Below are positions 41,353-53,267 of a stretch of 64,000 nt of DNA, piece after piece. The position numbers and the translations under genes are program-made. Origin of the DNA: Pilasporangium apinafurcum (lineage: Eukaryota > Oomycota > Peronosporomycetes > Pythiales > Pythiaceae); NCBI GenBank assembly GCA_001600495.1, contig BCKE01000033.1:178347-242346 (forward strand). The letters are read 5' to 3'. Position 1 is the first letter of the stretch. Every line of letters starts with the position of its first letter. Below the pieces are notes generated by a model that worked only from the letters and a program-made list of their open reading frames with translations, did not search any database and was not told the DNA's origin.

Positions 41353-42187
41353 AGCGTGACTTAGGGGTCTTTCATCGGAAAAAGGAGAATAGTTTTTTTT
41401 TGTTTATAATTATAATGAGATGGTCGGGAATCGCTTCCGACCCCGCTATTTTGTGATGTTCAACGTGTCACAGTTTGTCTTATTTATTGTACTGTGTTCT
41501 TCTGCTGAAGCCACTTGGGGTAGCTCACAGACAAGCAAAGGTGTTTAGGAGCAAATTTCCATAGCTGGTTGTGGTCTTAACCAGGTTTGGAAGAGCTTAA
41601 AGCAAAAGTCGATCTTTCGTGTCTTCATAGAATCTACTCTAGACAGTTTCTTTATTTGCTCTTCATAAACTATTGTGGATTTGGCTGAGATGGTCAAGCG
41701 GTATTATATCATTTCGGTTTCAACATCTCGTTCGTTTGTGGCAAAAAGAGAAATATGCAACCAGCAGCAGGGCCGGTTATCAGCGGAGACTAAACCATTG
41801 TATCGTCTTCAATCCGAATCCATCCATTTATGCAGGTCTAGTGCTCGTCAATGGAAGCCTGCTATAGACCCAGTGGGATAAGGCGTCTCTTCTAGACTCT
41901 TTAAAAGGCAGGAGCAAAAGGAAGGGAGAAGCACGGCAAGTCCAAGCAAAATCCAGATACGAGTCTCTAGTATCCCACCTTTCTGGTCCCGGCGCAAAAA
42001 TGTATTCTAGGATTGAATCGAGAAGGTCTTCCATCACAAATAGCTGCCTCGAGCGCACCAATCACATCCGATTGATCGTGAACATAACCAATCACAGACG
42101 CGATAGCAATTAGTCGTAGTTACAAAAACAGCAGCATCGTGCTATAAAACAGTGAGACGACTTTGGTCTTGTCCAGCGCAAAATGAA
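41353..42187. other. 3' flank of START-like gene 7
   Basis: A poly-T tract follows the stop at 41393. No gene or RNA is supported; a tRNA-like A-box stretch at 41690 was rejected. Confidence 0.3.
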
Positions 42188-42634
42188 ATGGCAATCGTCA
42201 ATTCAGAAGACTGCTTGCGAAGTAACCGATCAAACCCAAAAAGCGCAGATTCCAAGCGAATGACTGGAGAGCAAAGTGTCGTTCCACATGAATCAGGGAG
42301 TGGACTTGAACATTTAACTGCAACCTCCAATGGGTTGCCTCAGGGAGTTCAACTGCAACTGCAAGTAGTGACTAAGACGATGGTATTGGGAACTCAAATC
42401 CATACCGAAAAAATCAAGCGTAATGAATCTTCAACGATGCTTTTCGAACGAGCACAAGCCACATCATTCGATCCTGTCATAGTCAACTGCAACGCTGCAA
42501 CATTTGTTCCTTTTCTGCCTAGCTTAAGATCCAAAGTGCAACAATCGCCAGCGTGTGTATCTGCAATTCCTCGAATCTTGCCGCTTCTCATTTATCGATT
42601 CGTGCTCGACCTTTTCTTCAACTGCAACCAATAA
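42188..42634 (+). CDS. Hypothetical 148-aa ORF, doubtful
   Basis: ATG-started frame with a polar Ser/Asn-rich N terminus and a hydrophobic C-terminal end (RILPLLIYRFVLDLFF) that could be a membrane anchor. No family is recognised. Its second half lies inside a duplicated segment whose other copy (about 43130-43640) is not open in this frame, which weakens the case for a real gene. Confidence 0.2.
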   Translation: MAIVNSEDCLRSNRSNPKSADSKRMTGEQSVVPHESGSGLEHLTATSNGLPQGVQLQLQVVTKTMVLGTQIHTEKIKRNESSTMLFERAQATSFDPVIVNCNAATFVPFLPSLRSKVQQSPACVSAIPRILPLLIYRFVLDLFFNCNQ

Positions 42635-43640
42635 CAACGTCACTACACCCATGGCCAGTCATTTTCTTCGTTGGATTTGAAGTGTACATAGATCTAAACA
42701 CGATATTCTAGCTTATCTTCAAGTTGCATCTCAGTGGACAAATTTCATCCACGTAATCACCATACAGCTAATTCATTCGTTGACAAGTAGCCAGCGCATT
42801 TGTTCCCATCAAGTCACTTGAAGTACGAAATGCAACAATCGCCATACACCATCGCGACATAGACATCCGCAGGTCCAGGAACAACTGAAATTTTGGATAG
42901 AAGCAACTGCGTTTGAAGTAGGGTCACGCACAACCATGTGATCTGATTATATGGAGCACGTCCATTTGCACAGCGATTTGCAAGGCTTTGCCACGTGGTT
43001 GCGATCACGAGAAGACTGTCGTTTGCTGGTAGTTATAATGGCCCACACGTGCATGTATTCGTAAATATTTGTTCGTTTTCGATACGATCGACGCAAGAAC
43101 GCGATGTTCATATTGAGTTTTCTACACACTCGATTGTTCGATAGCTGAGACAAAGTCCTTGAAGCTCAACCTCAAGGTGGAAAACAACGAATCTTCAACG
43201 TTGTGCATTTAGACTGGTCGCGTATCATTCGTTTTTCCTGTGACAGTCACGTGCGAACTGCAACTTGCGGTTCCTATTCGGTGCATGTTTACATCCAGCT
43301 GCAACACGCGTCAGGATGTGGCTGCTTAACTGGCTCCCATTTCGTGACCAGTGAATCTTGCCACTTCTCATTTGCTCGTCGGAGCTGACGGTTCTTCAAC
43401 TGCAACATGCACAAGACACCATCGCTAATCGTTTATGCACCGGTCTCTTCAACTGCTCAGTGCAAACCGAGATAGACCCTTAATGAGACACCGCAGAACC
43501 CACGTTGACGTTGAACCTCCGCCACGTCTCTGAGGGATTGCTTTCATATCCACGTAACTACTGCCACATCCAGTCAATCAACCACCTCATTCGTTTGCAC
43601 GCTCCACTTGAAGTACAAAACTACAACAAGTGGGCTGTGG
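42365..43640. repeat. Two diverged tandem copies of a ~500-bp segment
   Basis: About 42365-42840 and 43130-43640 share the same order of landmarks, roughly 760-790 bases apart: GAATCTTCAACG, ATCATTCG, CTGCAAC, GAATCTTGCCxCTTCTCATTT, TTCTTCAACTGCAAC, CTxATTCATTCGTT and CACTTGAAGTAC. Identity between them is partial, so the duplication is old. No coding family is recognised. Confidence 0.5.
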
Positions 43641-44962
43641 TGTCGTGGTCGCAGATTCGGAGACATATGAATGTTGACGACGTCGATCGATGTTTCAAAC
43701 TAACATAACTGGAATCTGACAGATATTAGTTTGGTGCTCTCGCAAGATGTACGAACCAAGCGTAGTTCTTCGTGCCAATCCACGAATGTGTGTGTGTGTG
43801 GTAAGTAAATGGTGATTTCTTCACTGAGGCTCCCTAGCTCTTGATTAATAATAATAGTGTGTCCATACTCCAAGACGGTGGGTCATTTTTCCAATTCGAT
43901 CCATCACTGATCGTGTGATCGCATCAACTCAACATGATCACAAAAAGTCCAAGTTGAATCATAAATGATTGCTATCTGGTCCCAAAACCAGTAAATGGTT
44001 GGTTCTCATTGGTGGTTACACAATTTATAACCCAGGTTACACGTGGGTTATAAACCCACTTCAGATTTTCTGCTTGGGACCAGCGTGCGTTTTTGCGCAT
44101 TCACCCACAAGTGCATGTGATGTTTTATAGAAAAGCCAAGCGCAAAAGCTGGAAAAGACGTTATCGTAAACAAAAGAAAAGAAGGCAAAGCGAAGCAATG
44201 TTTCTGAAGCTTCACTCTTTGTCGGGGGGGTTTCTTTCGGTTGAAATTGTAAAGTAAGAGGTTACCACGATACTTTGTTTAGCTGACGCTCTCAGTTACA
44301 CTTAGTATGATAGCGTTCTCCACCAATCAATTTGGAGAAGAAATTTGTTCCATCTGAAGCTTAAGCCAAAACTTCCAAGTGGAGCCAATCAAAAGCCGAC
44401 TGACTCACCACAGCGCGAGTGTGTTTGTCCAAACTCAGTCGCCCATCACTCATTCTCTCTGATGAATCCTTTGCCTCGCAATATCCTTTATAACCTAATA
44501 TAGGATTAGATGCTGGTGGTGCACTACCATGTACCCTGAACAGATCCATCTAAGAATGCTCCACAAACCAGCGATAATATAAGTATATCCGATATGCTTT
44601 ATGGTCGAAAGTATCCATCTTTCACGGTATAGCAGACGTATGGAATCAATTGACTTGCATATGCCACCGCGCGTACCAATTGCGATTCCGACGGTTCAAC
44701 TCGTGAAAGTTGATATTCTACCCACACTTTAGCAGTAATTGCATGTGAATTGCAAATGAATTGCAAATTGAATTGATTTAATAGGGGCTATTAATAAAGG
44801 TGAGGGTAGCAAGCATCTTCAAAAACGATGCAGCTCTTCACGGCAGCATCTCCATTTGGAAACTTACCCGGAAGGACTCACATCGGAAAGAGAGAAGCAA
44901 GCGGAAGAAGCAGCCGCTTTTGTTATTCTTTCTGTATCATCCATTCGTCTATTTGTTTACAC
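43641..44962. repeat. Intergenic region with a strong hairpin
   Basis: A perfect 11-bp inverted repeat TTTATAACCCA/TGGGTTATAAA (44024-44054, loop of 9) is present. A short GT repeat lies near 43788. The final 250 bases are the upstream region of the glutamate synthase gene. No other gene is seen. Confidence 0.5.
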
Positions 44963-46694
44963 ATGCAACCGATCGCCGTCGTCAACACGCTGCAACGCGT
45001 CAGTAGCAACTTGGCTCTGCCGTTGCGGCGCATGTCTGCACGTTCTTTCGCCACTGCTGCCAACGTGAAGGTCGATGACGAGGACGTATTTGAGAAGCGC
45101 GATGGATCCGTCGGCAAGATTGTCAGCGAACGTGCGTTCATTGAGTTCAAGCGACAACCGGATGCTTATCGCTCCGTCACGGAACGTGTCCATGATTGGA
45201 ACGAGATCAACACGAACAACCGTGACCCCACGGAAAGAAAGATCCAGGCAGCGCGGTGCATGGACTGCGGTACGCCGTTCTGTCAGACCAACACGGGTTG
45301 CCCTGTGAATAACCTTATCCCAGAGTGGAACGAGTTGGTGTTCCGTGACGAGTGGAAGGAAGCCATCGACCGGTTGCACAAGACCAACAACTTTCCGGAA
45401 TTTACTGGCCGCGTCTGCCCTGCACCATGTGAAGCAGCCTGTGTGGCTGGGTTGGTAGATGATGCGATTACAATTAAGAACACGGAGTACGCTATCGTCG
45501 ACCGCGCATTTGAAGAAGGATGGATCGTGCCACGTATCCCACATCGTAATGGCCTGCGCGTCGCAATTGTTGGCTCCGGCCCCGCAGGGCTCGCTGCTGC
45601 TGATCAGTTGAACCAGAAAGGGTACACGGTCACAGTCTATGAACGCGAGGATCGCGTTGGTGGCCTGCTCATGTATGGCATCCCCAACATGAAATTGGAG
45701 AAGCGCACCGTGAATCGACGTGTGAATCTGCTCCAGGAAGAAGGCATCAAATTTGTGACCAACACCGAAATTGGTGTCAACATGCCAATCGAACAGCTGC
45801 AGCATGAAAATGATGCAGTTTTGTTGTGCTTGGGCTCGACGGTACCTCGCGATGTGAGTGTCCCTGGTCGTGACTTGAAGGGAATTCATTTTGCCATGGA
45901 ATTTTTGACCAAGAATCAGAAACGGTTGATGTTGACGATCGATGGCAAGTTACAAAGCGGATGGGATCGTGATTTTGTCACTGCTGAGGGCAAGGACGTA
46001 GTGGTCATTGGCGGTGGTGATACCGGCACGGATTGCAGTAAGTTTATGTCGTTATTGTATGCATGTCTTGTTATTTCACGTGCTGATCTTTGTGCTTGCT
46101 ACCTGTTCATTAGTTGCGACGTCAATGCGTCATCGTTGCAAGTCCGTGACAAATTTGGAATGGAACCCGCAACCCCCAGCTACTCGTGCTTCGAACAATC
46201 CATGGCCAGAGTATCCCCGTATTTATGGTATTGACTACGGTCACGCTGAAGTGCGTGCTGTATTTGATAAAGACCCGCGTCTCTACAGCCGATACACGAA
46301 GGAGTTCAAGGGCAATGACAAGAACGAAGTAACCCACGTTGTCACGCAATTGTCAGAGCGTAATCCAGAAACGGGTATGATGGAACCTGTGGAAGGCACT
46401 GAAGAAGAGTTGCCGTGCGATTTGGTGCTCTTCGCCATGGGCTTCGAAAACCCAGAGCAGACGATTGCTGAACAATTGAACTTGGAGATCGACCAACGAC
46501 GAAATATACGCGCGGCATATGGTGACTATCAGACTTCCGTAGAGGGTGTGTTTGCCGCAGGTGATTGCCGTCGAGGCCAGTCACTCGTTGTGTGGGCGAT
46601 CAACGAAGGACGAGGTGCAGCCGACGCCGTAGAGAAGTACTTCCTTAACGAAGGCTTCCAACCAGAAGTCTCACAGAACCAGCGATATGGTTGA
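44963..46694 (+). CDS. gltD: Glutamate synthase small (beta) subunit, mitochondrial, two exons
   Basis: Exons 44963-46037 and 46114-46694 give 551 residues. Splicing rebuilds [20 protein letters not shown], the NADPH-site and following helix of the family. Other marks are the Cys clusters CMDCGTPFC and CPAPCEAAC for iron-sulfur clusters, the FAD motif [13 protein letters not shown], and the C-terminal [20 protein letters not shown]. It passes electrons from NAD(P)H to the glutamate-forming large subunit. A stand-alone small subunit is bacterial in layout; most fungal and plant NADH-dependent enzymes fuse the two. The N terminus [20 protein letters not shown] is basic, without acidic residues and followed by RRMSARSF, like a mitochondrial presequence. 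An upstream in-frame ATG (44828) was rejected because its extension is not family-like. The large subunit is not in the window. Confidence 0.9.
46038..46113 (+). other. Intron of the glutamate synthase gene
   Basis: 76 bases with GTAAGT donor and TCATTAG acceptor; splicing restores a conserved block of the family. Confidence 0.9.
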
Positions 46695-47968
46695 GTAGCA
46701 ATAATGTAAGACTTTCAGGGTATAGCAAGTAACACAGGTCGGATGAAGGCATGGACAAGGCGAAGATATGTAACTCGTAGACAGCAAGCGAAAATGGACA
46801 ACAATGGAATCATATGGTATGTTGAATAAGTCATGGGTTGGAGTGATTTTGCAATGCAAAGTTTGTTCAAATGTGGTAACGATGGAATACAAAATCGAGT
46901 GATGACGTATACTATGATGAAGAAGACGCATCAATCGTGTTGCTGTCTTCAATATGTGGAACCAATTTCGTGTTGCACAACGTATACACTTGAACATCGA
47001 CATATCACGCAAGGTTCTTGACATTGTGATCGATGAGGTTCAGCACACAGAAAATTGCCACAACAACATCTCCAAAGTGTGCACATCCAGAGAGAAAGAG
47101 AGCGCATATTAGTTACCAAACCGCATTGTTTCACTGCTATCTGGGCTGGTTGCAAGATCTAAATGGACAGAGCTCCTCAAAAGTTGGTTGTTACAACGGT
47201 CACAAGCGTAGTTCGACACGGATTCGGCACGTTCAAGCCATTCGCGCAAGCCATAGTCAACGTCCTGCACTGGCGTGCATTTCTATTTGCTCCATCGTGT
47301 GTGAGTTGCTTTTTTACTTGCATTTGCACTCTGATCGTTCTATCCAATGGTCCAAAATTCGATCTGGACTGTTCCAGTTCAAGTTGAAGTAGAGACCATC
47401 ACTCTTGGTTGCTGGTTCGCGCCGCAAAGCGAAAAGCAGACCAGCCGAAGATGGAGACACATCCAGAATATGTGCGCGAAGTATTGCGACCTCCAGGCCA
47501 AACTGCAAGAGTCGAATTCGCGATTCCACGTATGGACGAAGAAAAGAAGGAGAATGAGTCACATATCCCATAGGCGTAGGCGCACCAGATGCTAGGCACT
47601 GGTAATATGGCTAATTTCTCTGGATCAAATACTTTTTGCTAATGATTGTCGAATTCTTCATCGCTCAAATGCATGTAGATCGTCTTTATAACGAATTTTG
47701 AATCAAAGGAGAGCAATTTTTTGAGAGAATCTTATGTAGAGAAGCACAGCTTTTTGCATATCGGTGAATTGATGGTTATGCCGAAACGTACTAGTCAATT
47801 CCAGTAGTATAAAAAAATGGCATCGAAAATGAAAGCGCAACTGACGCTGGATACAAGCAAAGGAATTGATATGCTAGACATGTTCTAAGCTTGCTCATTC
47901 TTTATTTCTCAAGAGACTCATTCAAATTTGACAGAAAAGGGTGCAAGCACGTGAAATTGAACGCTCTC
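46695..47968. other. Intergenic region, no gene supported
   Basis: About 1.3 kb. Minus-strand 47314-47571 is open with coding-like residues (EVAILRAHILDVSPSSAGLL) but lacks a family match or neighbouring exons; it may be a relic. No repeats were recognised. Confidence 0.3.
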
Positions 47969-49921
47969 CTACACTTTGATGATCGGAACAAATGATTTCA
48001 ATTCTGCAATTCCGACTAGCTGTGACGGAGTGGTCGAACTGATGCTGCTGTCTTTGTTAGTGGATGTTGTTGTGTTATACCGCAGATCCAGGATGCGAAC
48101 GCCTTTGAGCATTGAGACATCGCGCAGGTTCTTGCAGTCGCTAAGATTCAGCACATGAACGCGTGCTAATGCAGAAACATCTCGCACGTTTTCACATCCT
48201 GAAAGATTGAGAGAATGAACTCCACCAAGGGCATCGACATTGCTGATCCGTTTGCAGTGCTTGATCGAAAGCGTATGTACGTTTTTGAGCCCCGAGACAT
48301 CTTCAATCTGATGGCAATAGCTCAAATCGAGGGTATGGACGTTGGTCAACCCCGATACATCACGCAAGCGAGCGCAACCTGCAAGTTTTAGAGTGTGAAC
48401 GTATTTGAGGGCATGTACGTCTTCTAGCGAGTCACAGAACCGCACATCCACCTCTCGAGCATTCGCCAGTGATGAGATATCACGAATCAACGGACAACCG
48501 GAGAGATTCACTAGTTGGGCATCGGTGAGGGAAGAAATGTCTTCCAGAGCTACACAGCGATATGCATTGAGAACGGCAATGCCCTGAACGTCTGCCAAGT
48601 CACGAATATTTTTGCAAAAGCTAATGTCTAACTCGTAGATGTTGGTGATACCCCTCAAACTCGTGATCCCTTGGCATCGACTAATTGACAGCTTTTTCAG
48701 ATTACGTAAATGGCCGATATTGGAGATGTTTTGGCAATTGGATATGTCTAACTCGTGCAAGACAACCCGGTCGTTTGCATCAGATTGGTCTCTTCCAAGC
48801 GCAGAAATGTCGTGAAGACTATCACATTGTCGAAGCGACAGAACGCGCACATTGGTTAGGGCGGAGACGTCCGTAATTTTTTTGCACAACGAAATATTCA
48901 GTGTGTCGACGTGACCAAGTGCAGATACATCTTGTACATTTGTACAACCACTGATATCGAGGTTGTAAACGCCACCAAGGGCGCTGACATCAGTGATGCC
49001 AAGACATTTGCGCAATTTCAGCGTATGTACTCGCCCAAGAGCGCTTACGTCCGTAATATTGATGCAACCGGACAGACAGAGCTTATAGACACTACCGAGG
49101 TTGCTAACGTCACGAAGCTCTATGCAGCCGCTGAGGTTCAAATCGTAAACGTTGCTGAGTGCTGATACATCTCGAATCAACGGACAATTCCGCAAACTGA
49201 CTTTCCGGACGTTCGCGAGCGGGCGAACGTCCTCGATACCGCGACAAACGTTCAAATAGACGGTGTCGCAATTCGCTAAAGGAGAGACGTCGGTGATCGA
49301 GTGACAGTACGATAGATCGACCTCTTTCGTTTCGGAGAGAAACGCGATATCAGTCAATCGATGGCAATAGCTCAAATCTACGTGAGGGATGCCTTGGAGG
49401 AAATGCAGTCCACCAATGAGTGTGCAGCCACTAAGCCCAAGACTCTTGAGGCTGTGAATGCCATCGAAAAGGTGCACTCTATAAATACCCGATAGATTCA
49501 GCTGCGCGATCTTTTGACTGGTAATAATTTCCTCTAGCGCAGGCGGGCACTTGTAGGCAACGATATTCGGTAAGCCGTTGTCGTCTTCGTCGCCATGGGT
49601 GACGATTCGCAATGCGTCTGCGTGTATATTGCGAAGCACGTTTTCTTGCATTTTCTCCTGCTCCAGCGGCTGGAAGAGCACGTTCTCTAAATTTGTCCAT
49701 ATGCTCTGTAAGTGCACTAGTTCACCGACGGTGGAGACAATCGTGGCTTCCATGCGCAGCCGTACATGTTCGTGTACGATCGTATAAAAGGTGTGGTTGA
49801 GTTCTGCTAACGCGACCGCTTCATTAAGCGTAAAGAAGGAGATCAACACCGAATCCCAGAGTTCCAAGGGAAATTTTTCCTCAAGATAACTAGTCCTATT
49901 GCTGATGGGATGCACACACAT
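47969..49921 (-). CDS. F-box-like protein with ~22 short leucine-rich repeats (650 aa)
   Basis: Residues about 12-60 (EKFPLELWDSVLISFFTLNE and following) have the shape of an F-box. From about residue 160 to 620 there are roughly 22 repeats of exactly 20 residues, with consensus VHTLNLSxCxxIxDVSALxN. The Cys in the middle of each repeat and the DVSAL turn are nearly constant; one repeat is extended by DQSDANDR. Known LRR units are mostly 22-29 residues; 20-residue Cys-bearing units of this sort are familiar from giant-virus and trypanosome proteins. An F-box would tie it to SCF ubiquitin ligases, with the repeats as a substrate arm; that is inference. The start ATG 49921-49919 precedes the F-box. 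Upstream minus-strand frames might hold a further exon but are not needed. Confidence 0.7.
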   Translation of the reverse strand: MCVHPISNRTSYLEEKFPLELWDSVLISFFTLNEAVALAELNHTFYTIVHEHVRLRMEATIVSTVGELVHLQSIWTNLENVLFQPLEQEKMQENVLRNIHADALRIVTHGDEDDNGLPNIVAYKCPPALEEIITSQKIAQLNLSGIYRVHLFDGIHSLKSLGLSGCTLIGGLHFLQGIPHVDLSYCHRLTDIAFLSETKEVDLSYCHSITDVSPLANCDTVYLNVCRGIEDVRPLANVRKVSLRNCPLIRDVSALSNVYDLNLSGCIELRDVSNLGSVYKLCLSGCINITDVSALGRVHTLKLRKCLGITDVSALGGVYNLDISGCTNVQDVSALGHVDTLNISLCKKITDVSALTNVRVLSLRQCDSLHDISALGRDQSDANDRVVLHELDISNCQNISNIGHLRNLKKLSISRCQGITSLRGITNIYELDISFCKNIRDLADVQGIAVLNAYRCVALEDISSLTDAQLVNLSGCPLIRDISSLANAREVDVRFCDSLEDVHALKYVHTLKLAGCARLRDVSGLTNVHTLDLSYCHQIEDVSGLKNVHTLSIKHCKRISNVDALGGVHSLNLSGCENVRDVSALARVHVLNLSDCKNLRDVSMLKGVRILDLRYNTTTSTNKDSSISSTTPSQLVGIAELKSFVPIIKV

Positions 49922-50524
49922 TTGCTGTTTGTTCTCGTGAACAGGAGCCTATGAAGCTCGTCTTGAACGTCTTCGCTGTGCAGTGGCGCGTATGGAAATG
50001 ACATGTACTTGGATGTCATCAATCGAGATAACAATTCAGTCGCTACAATCACAAATTCCATATGATAAAAGCTATTCAGAGAACCATGTGGCGTTTCCAA
50101 AGTCTCATCATCATCATCATCAGCTTCCAGTCATGCTCTCTCCCATTGATTATGAGCAGTGCTGAAGAAAGTATATACGCAAGAGGTTGAAGGACAAATG
50201 ACAGCTTTGATAGTGAGACACACACATTATACAGCGTCTATGAAGTCGACCGTTTGAAGGAGTTCACACTCGATGCCCAAGCACATCATTGGAAAAATCG
50301 CCCCCCATCTATCCAACCAAGTCTTCTTTTTTTTCACATGGGTTCACTTGAGACGTCGGGTTTTGGAATTTGGTACCACCCTATACTGAAAGGTTACACG
50401 TGATGGGGTACTTTGTAACCCCCATCATATCTCTACCGTCCGGATAGGAGGGTACATTAAGTTGTTCTCGAGGACGCATGATCGCAATTCTCTTCCGTCA
50501 ACTCGAGTGCGAGATCGAGAGCAT
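49922..50524. promoter_or_regulatory. Divergent upstream region with a hairpin
   Basis: Lies between the LRR gene (minus) and the anoctamin gene (plus). TGATGGGG/CCCCATCA form an 8-bp hairpin at 50401-50427. GGTTACACGTG just before it (50392-50402) is identical to 44035-44045. A CATCATCATCATCATC tract lies near 50107. No gene is evident. Confidence 0.4.
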
Positions 50525-53214
50525 ATGAGACGACGGCGGATGTCTGTAGAAGAAACACCAAGAGCGGTTTCTACAGCCACGCGGTTGTCATCATCGACTG
50601 TGGTGGTGCGGCGCATCCTCAGCACACCACGACGGGTTTCATCGGTGAAGATTCAGCGGAAAATTCTAAGCGAATTTGAGAAAGATGATGACGATAATGA
50701 CCCAGAAGAAGAGAATAATATGACAACAGAGCAGCTAATGCTGTCACTGAAATCACACACATCGCCTTTGCCCCATGCAAAACACTCAGAAATCCCTTTG
50801 CACAAGTTTCTGAAGAAGCACGAGATCGTCAGTGAAGCCGATTTTTGTCTATATGTTGAGCTGCCACCCGGCGACAGCAAGCTACAGCAGCAGCAACAAT
50901 CCACACAATCCAATAAACAGGAGCATGATCGTGAGAAGGATGAACCTGTCAAGTCTGTATCGAAAGAAGATTTTCATGAACTGATTAGCATCACCGCCAT
51001 GCTACTTCGTGAAGCTGGTTGCCATGTCGCGGTCTATGCACTTCAGCATGCCGATTGTGAGCTCTTGGCGCCATCGAAGGAAGTCACTTCGGCGTATGCG
51101 CTGGTTATTGGTAGTGGCTTATTGCCACCGAGTAGCAGTGCGAAGCCAACGCGAAGCTTGCCATTGTGGGTACAGCATCATCCAGCATATGCGTCACAGG
51201 TGCTTCCGCTCGCAGGCTGTGCCCAGGCACAACAGTTAACCAAATTAATTCTAAGGGAGTATAAAGTGAGCCGGTATATGTACCTTGAAAATGGAGCACT
51301 CGCCTTTCGAGCAGAAACGAAACTGTTGCGTGCCCTTGCAGACCGTGAGGACCTCTTAGTGCAATTGTATCCGCTGCATCGAGACAATCTACGGGAAGAA
51401 ATGATTGCGAAATGGCGCCAAGATCCATCGTTTGTACCACCGTTGCGCGAAATCTACACTTATTTCGGTCCAAAAATTGCCATGTACTTTGCATGGTTGG
51501 ATTTCTACACAAAGATGCTGCTTGTGCCAGGGATTTGCGGGGTCTGTTTATACGTATTGGGGATTTTTGGCAATGCACAAAGCTACTTCTTGTTTTCATT
51601 TGTGGTAGCTATCGGAACGTCTGTGTTTGTGGATCTTTGGAAGCGCAAACAACGCGAGATTGAGTTCACGTGGCAATACAGCCAAGAAGAAGAACGAAGA
51701 AGTACGATAGAAGGAATCAATACTACACATCCCAATGTGGTGGATTACATCGATACACGGCCTCAATTCCGTGGAGAATGGATGAAAGATCCGGTCACAC
51801 GCGAGCTAATCTACGATTTCCCACATCACAAGCGCTTTTTCCGACAATTGTTAGCCATTCCGTTATTATTGTCGATGTGTTGTGTGGTGGGAGGATATGT
51901 AATTGCTCTCAATATGCTGTCTGACCATTTGCGGTCTCAGTATCATACATGTTATATGAACCCTCAGGACCTCCATCATTCTTCATATCACCACCTAGCA
52001 CAGCAGCGCAACCATACATCACATGGTTCCAGTAGCAGTGAAAATATCAGTCACGAATACATCTTTCCGCCTAATCCTGCGCTCTGCGGACTGATCACAC
52101 ACGGCCCAGGTATGCTCAACGCCTTGATCATCTACATCATGGACCTGCTGTATCAGCTGCTAGCCAAGAAACTCAACGAATTCGAGAACTATCGTACCGC
52201 GCAGGAGTTTGACGAACATCTTGTGATGAAGCGCATGCCCTTCCACTTTGTCAACAGCAACGCCTCTATTTGGTTTCTTGCATTTTACATACAAAGTCTC
52301 GATCGCGTCCGTGATCGCTTGTGGATCTTGATGGTGGCCACGCAACTGCTGGATAATTTTAAAGAAGTCGGCCTTCCGTTTATGATCTCACTCACAGGGC
52401 AGTTTTTGACTGCCGATGGGAGACGCCGTCGGAGCAACAGCACCAGTCGCAGCAGCACCTACAATACGCCGTTTTACCTTTTTCAGGAGGAAGAAGAAGG
52501 TATCCAAATGCAGAGCGCAACGTCCAACCGCCGGAACACGTTTATTCAAGAACGACTCGCACGTGTATTGATGCAACGACGCCAAGCACAGTACGCTGAC
52601 ACGTTCGCAGACTACAAAGAGATGATGATTCAGTACGGGTATGTGACGCTGTATAGTCCCGTGTTCCCACTTGCACCGCTTTTTGCGTGGCTGAATAACA
52701 TTTTGGAGACCCGGTCCGATTTCCTCAAACTCGTAAATAAACATGGTTACCAACGCCCGTTGGTGCAACACACACAGGGAATCGGCGTGTGGGAGGTGGT
52801 GCTCGTGAGTTTTTCCGTGATTGCCGTGATCGTCAATTGCGCATTGGTGTGGACGTATGAGCTGGAGAGTCTCTTGCCTACTTGGAGCGACCTGCATCGC
52901 TTCATGTTTGTCATTGTAAGTCACTGACATGATTAATTGTCTTGCACCTGTCTTGATGAATCTAACGTTCAACCATTCACTCATCCTCTTAATGTGTGTG
53001 CGCGTATATTTTTTAGTTTTGCGAGCATTTGATCTTTCTTATCAAGGTATTTCTTAAGTGGGCAGCCCCAGATCTACCAGCGTGGATCCACAACGAAAAG
53101 CGTGTCGCAGCATTGCAACACGCCACGTCCTCTAGCAACACAGTGTCCCCCTCACTCAATCCACCACCTTCCGCGTTCCTTCTTAGACGGCGAAACAGAG
53201 CCACGACCGAGTAA
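50525..53214 (+). CDS. Anoctamin/TMEM16 family membrane protein, two exons (862 aa)
   Basis: Exon 1 runs 50525-52915; exon 2, 53017-53214, completes the family end (CEHLIFLIKVFLKWAAPDLP). The N-terminal 280 residues are cytosolic, with an Arg-rich start, an acidic stretch and a Gln run. The anoctamin core begins at about residue 290: YTYFGPKIAMYFAWLDFYTK, then NAxWYxxxx-like IYIMDLLYQLLAKKLNEFEN and MPFHFVNSNASIWFLAFYIQ, with about ten membrane helices. Family members are calcium-activated chloride channels or lipid scramblases; which applies is not known, and scramblase is more usual in protists. A Ser/Asn/His-rich insert (about 495-525) lies in an extracytoplasmic loop. The earlier reading of the frame lacks an ATG before 50525; 50540 is an alternative start. 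Confidence 0.88.
52916..53016 (+). other. Intron of the anoctamin gene
   Basis: 101 bases, GTAAGT donor, pyrimidine-rich ATTTTTTAG acceptor; phase 0 on both sides. Confidence 0.9.
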
Positions 53215-53267
53215 GTAGATGAACAGCACAGACATGTAGCCATCTTGATGCTCAAACTGTTGAATTT

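Noticed and set aside
41680-41750. tRNA-like start GCTGAGATGGTCAAGCGG
   Set aside because: The A-box-like stretch has no fitting anticodon arm, B box or acceptor pairing downstream.
44828-44962. Upstream in-frame ATG for the glutamate synthase small subunit
   Set aside because: The added residues are Cys/Ser-rich and not family-like; the ATG at 44963 gives a typical presequence.
50098-50122. CATCATCATC tract as a functional repeat
   Set aside because: A short simple-sequence run without further structure.
53211-53216. GTAAGT overlapping the anoctamin stop as a further intron
   Set aside because: The family C terminus is complete and no further coding exon is seen in the 290 bases before the next gene.
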